Source: Ruminococcaceae bacterium UBA1320
Lineage (GTDB): Bacteria; Bacillota; Clostridia; Oscillospirales; Ethanoligenentaceae
Length of the DNA stretch: 12,827 nucleotides
Assembly: GCA_002306975.1 (NCBI GenBank)
Contig: DBTI01000002.1
Location: 1-12,827, forward strand
Reading direction: 5' to 3'
Shown here: positions 6,927 through 12,827 of the stretch, one piece after another
Position numbering within the stretch: the stretch's first letter is position 1
Layout of the letters: every line of letters begins with the position of its first letter
Notes under the pieces: generated by a model
Database searches by the model: none
What the model saw: only the letters and a program-made list of their open reading frames with translations
What the model was told of the DNA's origin: nothing
Program-made: the position numbers and the translations under genes

Positions 6927-7922
6927 ATGCAGCATTTTGAAACAAGGCTTAAAAACTCGGATAATACATATAAAGATTTATTCGTCAGGCATCAGAACAA
7001 TCCAATTTTGTCAGCCAAAGACTGGCCGTATCCGGTAAACACGGTATTTAATCCCGCAGTGACAAACTATCAAAACAAAGTTTTGCTGCTTGCACGGGCA
7101 GAAGACAGAAGAGGGTTTTCACATCTTGCAAAAGCCACTAGTGAAAACGGGGTTGTCAACTGGATGATTGATACGCAGCCTACTTTTGAGGCAGATCCCC
7201 AAAATTACCCGGAAGAGACATGGGGTGTTGAGGATCCGCGTATTACACGGCTTGATGAGCTTGATAAATGGGCAATAACCTATACTGCATATTCATGTTC
7301 AGGTCCCATGGTTTCCCTTGCTCTGACAAAAGATTTTGTCGAATTTGAGAGAATAGGTTCAATCCTGCCCCCTGAAGATAAAGACGCCGCTTTATTCCCT
7401 CGAAGAATAGGCGGCAAGTGGATACTGATCCACAGGCCGGCCGCCGCGAGCAAGCTGCCGGGTACACATATCTGGGCGTCAAGTTCGGATGATCTAAAGA
7501 ACTGGAGTAATCGTAAGGTGCTCATTCCTGCACGCACAGGTGGCTGGTGGGATGCAAACAAGATTGGCTTGAGCGCGCAACCGCTTGAAACTCCGGATGG
7601 CTGGCTGATTCTCTATCACGGCCTGAGGCAGACTGCGGCGGGAGCTATCTATCGTTTAGGGCTGGCACTCCTTGATCTTGATAATCCATTCAAAATTTTA
7701 CGAAGAAGCGACGAGTGGATATTCGGGCCTCAAAAAGATTATGAGAAGGAGGGTGATGTGGGTGGAGCGGTATTCCCTTGCGGATGGATACTAGATAATG
7801 CAACAGGGAAAGTCAGAATGTATTATGGCGCTGCGGATACCTGCATTGCTCTTGCTACTGCGAATTTGAGCGAGCTGCTCGAGTATATCAAATCATGCCC
7901 GGAAGTAGAACAGGAAATATAA
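6927..7922 (+). CDS. GH130 family beta-mannoside phosphorylase-like protein
   Basis: A cytoplasmic five-bladed beta-propeller enzyme (331 residues from this start; no signal peptide). GH130 members mostly cleave beta-mannosides with inorganic phosphate, releasing alpha-mannose 1-phosphate; a few are hydrolases. The WPYPVNTVFNPAVT segment (33-46), RAEDRRG (57-63), the EDPR motif with the presumed general acid Asp103, FPRR (157-160), HRP (169-171), WWDANKIGL (207-215), YHG with His231, VFPCG and YYGAADT (299-305) are all present. The basic residues at 159, 170 and 231 suggest phosphate binding and thus phosphorylase rather than hydrolase activity, judged from memory of the family. The ATG at 6927 is preferred: GGAGAAAGG lies upstream and the product then has normal family length. 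The open frame extends back to a TTG at 6825 and ATG at 6834 without a ribosome binding site. Substrate (beta-1,2- or beta-1,4-linked mannoside) cannot be decided. The GDP-mannose and phosphomannomutase genes nearby support a mannose role. Confidence 0.88.
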   Translation: MQHFETRLKNSDNTYKDLFVRHQNNPILSAKDWPYPVNTVFNPAVTNYQNKVLLLARAEDRRGFSHLAKATSENGVVNWMIDTQPTFEADPQNYPEETWGVEDPRITRLDELDKWAITYTAYSCSGPMVSLALTKDFVEFERIGSILPPEDKDAALFPRRIGGKWILIHRPAAASKLPGTHIWASSSDDLKNWSNRKVLIPARTGGWWDANKIGLSAQPLETPDGWLILYHGLRQTAAGAIYRLGLALLDLDNPFKILRRSDEWIFGPQKDYEKEGDVGGAVFPCGWILDNATGKVRMYYGAADTCIALATANLSELLEYIKSCPEVEQEI

Positions 7923-7946
7923 TACTGTTACAATATTATATTGTGA

Positions 7947-7987
7947 TCGAGCCTGTTTTGCCTATAGCGAAGCAGGCTCGACTTTTT
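7947..7987 (+). terminator. Intrinsic terminator after the GH130 gene
   Basis: The stem TCGAGCCTG/CAGGCTCGA (7947-7955 with 7973-7981) continues inward through six more pairs, including G-U pairs, to a 5-base loop, giving about 15 bp. A run of five T residues follows (7983-7987). It lies 24 bases past the GH130 stop and implies that the next gene has its own promoter. Confidence 0.88.
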
Positions 7988-8043
7988 ATAAATGCATGTT
8001 GAATTTTATAGGCATGCACCGATACCCATAAGATTGGTCTTAC

Positions 8044-8072
8044 TTGATGTATATATAACACAATTTTACTAT
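8044..8072 (+). promoter_or_regulatory. Candidate promoter of the nucleotidyltransferase gene
   Basis: TTGATG (8044-8049), a 17-base spacer and TACTAT (8067-8072) form a reasonable sigma-A match about 38 bases before the start codon and directly after the GH130 terminator. Position and spacing support it; the hexamers are imperfect. Confidence 0.5.
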
Positions 8073-8109
8073 CAGCAGGTAATGATTGACTTATTTGGAA
8101 AGGGAAAAT

Positions 8110-9195
8110 ATGAAAGCATTGTTTTTAGCCGGAGGTATGGGAACTAGACTGAAGCCTTTAACTAACGAAATTCCAAAACCGATGGTTCCTATTATGAACA
8201 AGCCTCTTTTGGAGAGAAGCATGGCGAACCTTCTAAATTGCGGTATCAATGATATCGTCATCAGCACTTGTTATAAATCAAAATATATACAAGAATATTT
8301 TGGTGACGGCAGCAAGTTCGGGCTTAAAATCGAGTATGTCCATGAGGATATTCCTCTGGGAACAGGCGGCGCCATCAAAAATACCGAGGATTTGTACAAG
8401 GATACATTTTTAGTCTTCAATGCGGATATCCTTTGTAATATGGACTTCACAGATCTTATTAATTTTCATAAATCACAGTCGGCTTCTGTAACAATTGCCG
8501 TCACCCAGGTAGCAAATCCTTCCGCATATGGTGTCATCGAATATGATAAAAACAACTATGCGCTTTCTTTTACTGAGAAACCAACCGGTGATAAAATCAA
8601 GTCCAATTATATCAATGCAGGAGTTTATGTGCTTGAGCCTGAAGTGCTAAGCGAAATTTCAAAGAACCAGCCGGTGTCAGTTGAACGGGAGACCTTCCCC
8701 GCGCTTTTGCAAAAAGGGTATAAGGTCGCAGTATATAAAGGCTGCTCCTACTGGATGGATATCGGCACACCGGAAAAATACTTGCAGACGCACAAAGATA
8801 TTATGGCCGGAGCCTGCCGGATTTCAGGTGTCCATTTTGCCGATAAAAGTGTTTTTAAAGACGGAAAATCCATGATTGACACCTCTGCCGTTATTACCGG
8901 TCCGGTATATATCGGTGATAACGTGAAAATCGGAGCGTATGCGACAGTCGGGCCTAATGTGGTAATCGGGGATGATACCTGCATTCATATGGGCAGTAAA
9001 GTGATCAACAGCGTGATATGGAACAACGTAGATGTTGGCATTTGCGCAAAACTTGAAGGCATAATCGTTGCCTCAGATTGTAAAGTTAATCGCAAATCCG
9101 TGCATATAGATACAGCTTTTACTGAAACTGAAAGCGTTGAGATGAATGATACAAGAACAATAGAGCAGGATGTAATTATCAGCCACACGGTTTAG
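8110..9195 (+). CDS. Mannose-1-phosphate guanylyltransferase-like sugar nucleotidyltransferase
   Basis: A cytoplasmic enzyme (361 residues) predicted to join a sugar 1-phosphate to a nucleoside triphosphate, most likely making GDP-mannose. The N-terminal nucleotidyltransferase domain (about 1-235) has the signature LAGGMGTRLKPLT (6-18) followed by PKP with Lys23, a metal-binding Asp106 in FNADIL, EKP (156-158), NAGVY (169-173) and WMDIGTP (215-221, Asp217). A left-handed beta-helix of hexapeptide repeats follows (about 255-335, for example TGPVYIGDNVKIGAYATVGP), as in eukaryotic-type GDP-mannose pyrophosphorylases. The chain ends in an acidic, non-repeat tail. The ATG at 8110 has GGAAAGGG just upstream; an in-frame TTG at 8086 has no comparable site. 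Base specificity (GDP, UDP or dTDP) cannot be read with certainty, since glucose- and mannose-specific enzymes share this layout. The GH130, GT4 and phosphomannomutase neighbours favour mannose. Confidence 0.88.
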   Translation: MKALFLAGGMGTRLKPLTNEIPKPMVPIMNKPLLERSMANLLNCGINDIVISTCYKSKYIQEYFGDGSKFGLKIEYVHEDIPLGTGGAIKNTEDLYKDTFLVFNADILCNMDFTDLINFHKSQSASVTIAVTQVANPSAYGVIEYDKNNYALSFTEKPTGDKIKSNYINAGVYVLEPEVLSEISKNQPVSVERETFPALLQKGYKVAVYKGCSYWMDIGTPEKYLQTHKDIMAGACRISGVHFADKSVFKDGKSMIDTSAVITGPVYIGDNVKIGAYATVGPNVVIGDDTCIHMGSKVINSVIWNNVDVGICAKLEGIIVASDCKVNRKSVHIDTAFTETESVEMNDTRTIEQDVIISHTV

Positions 9196-9198
9196 CGC

Positions 9199-9262
9199 TA
9201 CAGCAATTCCAATTAAGATAAGAGAATTTAATTGAGTTTTAACCTTAATGGGAATAGCTGTA
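9199..9262 (+). repeat. Imperfect 19-bp inverted repeat between the nucleotidyltransferase and glycosyltransferase genes
   Basis: Positions 9199-9217 and 9244-9262 pair at 17 of 19 positions around a 26-base AT-rich loop. The repeat starts 4 bases after the stop codon. A short T-run (9273-9277) lies 11 bases past the stem, too far for a classic terminator. It may be a weak terminator, an mRNA stabiliser or processing site, or an operator for the following gene. No good promoter was found in the 113-base gap. Confidence 0.5.
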
Positions 9263-9308
9263 ATGATTATGATTTTTCGCTTACAATAAACACAAGGAGT
9301 GATGCATT

Positions 9309-11513
9309 TTGATTTCTGAGAAACCAATGAATATAGCATTTTTAAGTACCTATCCGCCCAGAGAATGCGGGCTTGCAACCTTTACACAGGATCTTGTTAC
9401 GCATTTGAGCAAGATTGAACTGATGAGCCGTTCCAAAATTATTGCCGTCAGCAACCGGAACTTGCGGTATGACGACAAAGTCATAATGGAGCTTACGCAG
9501 AATGACGTGAGAAGCTATAGGCAGACGGCAAGCAAACTGAATGATTCCAAGATAGAGCTTCTGGTCATTGAACATGAGTATGGGATCTATGGAGGCGAAT
9601 ATGGCGAAGATTTGCTGGATCTGGTAAACGATCTGAAAATCCCGTTTGTAACGACGCTGCATACCGTACTTCCCGAGCCGAATGAAAAGCAGCGGCATAT
9701 CTTGAATGTCCTTGGTCAAAAGGGCAAAAAAATAATAACAATGGCAAAAAATACGGTTGATCTATTGAAAAATGTTTATGGTATTGATGAATCGAAGATA
9801 AAAGTCATCAACCACGGCGTACCATACTTGCCGATGAAATCCAGAGATAGTCTGAAAGAGGAAAGCGGATTTAATGACCGAACCATTATCAGTACATTTG
9901 GACTGCTCGGACCGGGGAAAGGGCTGGAATATGGGATTGAAGCAATTGCAAAGGTAGCAAAGAGCCATAAAGATGTGCTTTATCTCATACTCGGGCAGAC
10001 TCATCCGGCAATTCAAAAAGAGTCGGGTGAAACCTACCGGGAATCACTGGAAGCAATGGTTTCTGAACTGGGCATTGAGGACAATGTCACGTTTGTAAAT
10101 AAGTATCTGACCCAAGAGGAAATTATCCGTTATCTTAATCTTTCCGATATTTATATGACGCCTTATCTCAGCAAAGATCAGGCTGTGAGCGGAACATTGG
10201 CCTATGCCGTCGGGTATGGCCGCGTTATCGTTTCAACACCCTATAGTTACGCAAAAGAAATGCTTTCGGAAGGCAGAGGGCTGCTTGCAGAATTCAAGGA
10301 TTCGCAGTCGATCGCGAACTGCATCGAATATGTGCTTGATAATCCGAAAGTAAAAGAACAAATGGAACGGAAAACTTCTGAAACAGGAAAAACAATGATG
10401 TGGGATCAGGTGGCGGAGCAGTATAAGGATTTGTTTTTCAATGTAGTGAAGCAATATGGAAGAATACCCGTTAGCACAATAAAAAAGAGCACTAATTCAT
10501 TTACGCTAAAAACCGATCATATTATCCACATGACTGACGACACAGGGATGTTACAGCATTCCGTCTACGGTGTTCCCAATTTATCCAAAGGGTATACGTC
10601 AGACGATAATGCCCGGGCTTTGATCGTGGCTATCGGAATGTATGATCAATACCGCGTAAAAAAGTATGAAAAACTTATATATAAATATGTTTCCTTTCTG
10701 AGCTATGCCCAGAATCCAAATGGGACTTTCCGAAATTTCATGGGTTACAATCGTGAATTCCTGGAAGAAGAGGGCTCGGAAGATTGCTTTGGACGCTGTC
10801 TGTGGGCATTAGGCTATACGTTTGTAAATTCAGCCACTCCACAAAACGTTAAGAAAGCCGTATGGAAACTGATTGAAAAGGCATTGCCTAACTGCCAGAA
10901 ACTCATATCCCCCAGAGCAAAGGCATATGCGATAATCGGGCTTGGCTATCTTGACGGAGAAAATGCCAAAGGCTACATTTCAAAGCTTGCTACCAGCCTT
11001 GCCGAACAGTATGACCATTACAAAGAAGGTGCATGGCACTGGTTTGAAGCCAGCATGACTTATGGCAATGCGGTATTGCCGTGGGCAATGTTCATTGCAG
11101 GTCAAGTTACAAATAAAGACCAGTTTCAACAAATCGGATTTGAAAGTCTGCATTTTCTTGAAAACAAGACTTTTCACAAAGAAGGCTATTTTAAGCCAAT
11201 TGGCTGCAATGGTTGGCTTGAAAAGGGAAAAGAAGCTGCGAAGTTTGACGAGCAGCCTGTAGAGGCATGTGAAACCACATTTGCTTTTCTTGAAGCTTAT
11301 AAAGTATCAGGAGAAAAGAAGTTGTTAGACAGAGCCAAAGCATGTTTCTCATGGTACTATGGCAAAAATTCAAAAAACATCAGTCTCATTGACAGAGAGA
11401 CGGGCGGAATTTATGACGGAATCGAACAGGACGGCTTAAATCTTAACCAGGGTGCCGAAAGTGTCGTATCCTTCTGGATGGCTTATCTGGCAGTCAAAAA
11501 AATTGTCAAATAA
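9309..11513 (+). CDS. GT4 glycosyltransferase fused to a C-terminal alpha-helical toroid-like domain
   Basis: A 734-residue, apparently soluble two-domain protein. Residues 7-385 form a GT-B fold of family GT4: the N-terminal half opens NIAFLSTYPPRECGLATFT, and the donor half has GLLGPGKGLEYGIEA (198-212, Lys204), VINHG (166-170) and SGTLAYAVGYGRVIVSTPY (294-312). The usual EX7E pair is replaced by Asp290 and Ala298. Residues 400-734 are helical with recurrent aromatic and acidic patches: GYTSDDNARAL (428-438), EDCFGR (491-496), EGAWHWFE (573-580), FDEQPVEACE (646-655) and DGLNLNQGAES (708-718). This pattern suggests an alpha/alpha toroid like those of carbohydrate-active enzymes; its activity is unknown. 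GDP-mannose from the upstream enzyme is the likely donor. The TTG start at 9309 is preferred: AAGGAG lies 9 bases before it, while the first in-frame ATG (9327) is too far. The polymer or acceptor is not identifiable. Confidence 0.88.
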   Translation: MISEKPMNIAFLSTYPPRECGLATFTQDLVTHLSKIELMSRSKIIAVSNRNLRYDDKVIMELTQNDVRSYRQTASKLNDSKIELLVIEHEYGIYGGEYGEDLLDLVNDLKIPFVTTLHTVLPEPNEKQRHILNVLGQKGKKIITMAKNTVDLLKNVYGIDESKIKVINHGVPYLPMKSRDSLKEESGFNDRTIISTFGLLGPGKGLEYGIEAIAKVAKSHKDVLYLILGQTHPAIQKESGETYRESLEAMVSELGIEDNVTFVNKYLTQEEIIRYLNLSDIYMTPYLSKDQAVSGTLAYAVGYGRVIVSTPYSYAKEMLSEGRGLLAEFKDSQSIANCIEYVLDNPKVKEQMERKTSETGKTMMWDQVAEQYKDLFFNVVKQYGRIPVSTIKKSTNSFTLKTDHIIHMTDDTGMLQHSVYGVPNLSKGYTSDDNARALIVAIGMYDQYRVKKYEKLIYKYVSFLSYAQNPNGTFRNFMGYNREFLEEEGSEDCFGRCLWALGYTFVNSATPQNVKKAVWKLIEKALPNCQKLISPRAKAYAIIGLGYLDGENAKGYISKLATSLAEQYDHYKEGAWHWFEASMTYGNAVLPWAMFIAGQVTNKDQFQQIGFESLHFLENKTFHKEGYFKPIGCNGWLEKGKEAAKFDEQPVEACETTFAFLEAYKVSGEKKLLDRAKACFSWYYGKNSKNISLIDRETGGIYDGIEQDGLNLNQGAESVVSFWMAYLAVKKIVK

Positions 11514-11530
11514 TAGTTATTGTATTTGAT

Positions 11531-11565
11531 TTTTACTCGTGAGTTTATTGCAAGCGAGCGTAAAA
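11531..11565 (+). other. Bulged hairpin just after the glycosyltransferase gene
   Basis: TTTTAC-TCG (11531-11539) can pair with CGAGCGTAAAA (11555-11565) apart from a two-base bulge. No T-run follows, so it is not a terminator by itself. It precedes the clear terminator at 11599-11634 and may only stabilise the 3' end. The rest of this 171-base gap holds nothing else recognisable except that terminator and the next ribosome binding site. Confidence 0.3.
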
Positions 11566-11598
11566 TAAAATTGGAATTTGCAAATAACATATTCGTAG

Positions 11599-11634
11599 AA
11601 AACCGTCTGACTTACGACAGCCAGGCGGTTTTTT
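11599..11634 (+). terminator. Intrinsic terminator after the glycosyltransferase gene
   Basis: AAAACCGTCTG (11599-11609) pairs with CAGGCGGTTTT (11622-11632, one G-U pair) around a 12-base loop, and the run of six T residues at 11629-11634 completes the terminator. It separates the glycosyltransferase transcript from the mutase gene, although no strong promoter was seen in the 50 bases before the latter. Confidence 0.85.
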
Positions 11635-11684
11635 GTTATTCGTTAAATGATTAAAAACTAAAATAGTGAAAGGGCAGTGATTAT

Positions 11685-12827
11685 ATGGATGTAAAATTCA
11701 TTTACCAAAAATGGTTGAATGAAATAGAAGAACCCGACTTGAAGAATCAATTAACTGCAATGACAGAACCGGTAATAAACGATGCGTTTTATAAGGATCT
11801 TGAATTTGGCACAGGTGGGTTGCGCGGCATTATGGGTTGCGGAACAAACCGGATGAATATCTATACTGTCAACAGGGCGACGCAGGGCCTCTGCAACTTT
11901 CTGAAAAGTCAAAAAATGATGCCTACGATCGCTATTGCCTTTGACAGCCGCATTAAATCCGAAGATTTCGCAAGGTCGGCGGCCGGGGTCCTTGCCGCAA
12001 ATGGGGCGAAGGCCTTGATTTTTTCAGAATTGACGCCTACTCCTGCTTTATCCTATGCGGTGAGAGAACTGAAGTGCGATGCCGGCATCGTGATCACCGC
12101 CAGCCATAACCCGGCCGAATATAACGGATACAAGGTATACGGAAGCGACGGCTGCCAGATCACGCTGCGGGCTGCCGAAACCATACAGAAACATATTGAA
12201 GCGGTGGATATCTTCACGGGCGTGAAAAAGAAGCTTTATGAGGACGCCGTCCGGGAGGGCTCCGCTCAGCTGATCCCCACGGAGCTTTTGGAAACGTACC
12301 TCGACAGGGTTCTGTCCTGCTCCATCCATCCTGCACTTTTAAAAGATACTGATTTAAGCGTCATTTACACTCCGCTTAATGGGACGGGAAACAAGCCGGT
12401 CAGAGAAATTCTCGCAAAAGCGGGGCTTAAGAATCTGGCAGTGGTGCCGGAACAGAAAAGCCCGGATGGCCACTTCACCACCTGCCCGAAACCCAACCCG
12501 GAAGAGCCCTCCGCTTACAGTCTGGCCGTCAAATTTGCGGAAAAACACCCGGCCGACCTGCTTCTCGCGACCGACCCGGATTGCGACCGCATCGGGGCAG
12601 CCGTAAAAAGCGGAAGCGAATATGTTCTGCTAACCGGAAATGAAACCGGATGCTTGCTGCTCGACTATATTCTGTCTCAGAAAAAGGCGATGAACAGCCT
12701 GCCCGAGAAACCGGTGATTGTTAAGACAATTGTCACAGGCGACATGGCAAACTGCATTGCAAAAGAATACGGTGCGAGGGTAATCGACACTTTAACCGGT
12801 TTTAAATATATCGGTGAGCAGATCGGT
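11685..12827 (+). CDS. Phosphomannomutase/phosphoglucomutase, 5' part (cut by the window end)
   Basis: The reading frame is open from the ATG at 11685 (GAAAGGG 10 bases upstream) through the last base, giving 381 residues of a family usually about 560-580 long. It is an alpha-D-phosphohexomutase, converting hexose 6-phosphate and 1-phosphate through a phosphoserine. FGTGGLRGIMG (41-51) is the N-terminal signature; ITASHNPAEYNGYK (137-150) carries the catalytic Ser140; DPDCDR (297-302) is the magnesium site with Asp297, Asp299 and Asp301; TGFKYIGEQI (371-380) is the domain-3 motif. The sugar-specificity loop and the phosphate-binding domain 4 lie beyond the window, so mannose versus glucose preference cannot be judged. 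The neighbours favour supply of mannose 1-phosphate. Base composition rises noticeably in G+C after about 11900 compared with the first 70 codons and the upstream genes. Confidence 0.93.
   Translation, partial: MDVKFIYQKWLNEIEEPDLKNQLTAMTEPVINDAFYKDLEFGTGGLRGIMGCGTNRMNIYTVNRATQGLCNFLKSQKMMPTIAIAFDSRIKSEDFARSAAGVLAANGAKALIFSELTPTPALSYAVRELKCDAGIVITASHNPAEYNGYKVYGSDGCQITLRAAETIQKHIEAVDIFTGVKKKLYEDAVREGSAQLIPTELLETYLDRVLSCSIHPALLKDTDLSVIYTPLNGTGNKPVREILAKAGLKNLAVVPEQKSPDGHFTTCPKPNPEEPSAYSLAVKFAEKHPADLLLATDPDCDRIGAAVKSGSEYVLLTGNETGCLLLDYILSQKKAMNSLPEKPVIVKTIVTGDMANCIAKEYGARVIDTLTGFKYIGEQIG

Noticed and set aside
9073..9378. Leftward frame across the nucleotidyltransferase 3' end and the intergenic gap
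   Set aside because: It is antisense to two well-supported genes, has no ribosome binding site and has no recognisable protein features.
1..12827. Insertion sequences, CRISPR arrays, tRNA or rRNA genes
   Set aside because: No transposase motifs, no regularly spaced repeats and no recognisable tRNA or rRNA gene were seen on either strand.

Overview
The window looks like chromosomal DNA from a low-to-mid G+C Gram-positive anaerobe, probably a member of Clostridia. Strong GGAGG-type ribosome binding sites, sigma-A-like promoters with TATAAT boxes, compact rho-independent terminators and AT-rich intergenic DNA all point that way. This is inference from sequence style; no rRNA or other marker gene is present. 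There are no tRNAs, CRISPR arrays, transposases or phage genes.

Left half (about 1-6370, transcribed leftward). An ABC-exporter operon starts at a promoter near 6219. It encodes two closely duplicated MacB/FtsX-type permeases (6162-4747 and 4644-3223), a third, more distant permease (3202-1925) and one LolD/MacB-type ATPase (1909-1223), and it ends at a strong hairpin terminator (1173-1210). Beyond the terminator is a single-pass membrane protein gene of unknown function (1044-164), interrupted by a frameshift between 571 and 613. The first 62 residues of the two duplicated permeases are identical and their membrane and cytoplasmic parts nearly so. Their differences lie mainly in the outward-facing segments. 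The transported or sensed molecule cannot be told from the sequence; peptides, lipopeptides and antimicrobial peptides are the usual substrates of such systems.

Middle (6372-6824). A solitary Phd/YefM-type antitoxin-like gene (6638-6372) has no toxin gene next to it. An AT-rich divergent promoter region separates it from the right half.

Right half (6825-12827, transcribed rightward). Four genes form a coherent mannose-metabolism set: a GH130 beta-mannoside phosphorylase-like protein, a mannose-1-phosphate guanylyltransferase-like nucleotidyltransferase with a left-handed beta-helix tail, a 734-residue protein joining a GT4 glycosyltransferase to a C-terminal alpha-helical (probably alpha/alpha toroid) domain, and a phosphomannomutase/phosphoglucomutase cut off by the window end. 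Together they could turn hexose 6-phosphate into mannose 1-phosphate, GDP-mannose and a mannoside polymer or oligomer, and recover mannose 1-phosphate from it by phosphorolysis. An intracellular mannan-type reserve or compatible-solute cycle is the most interesting reading, but the product is not shown by the sequence. Terminators or hairpins between the genes suggest several short transcripts rather than one long operon.
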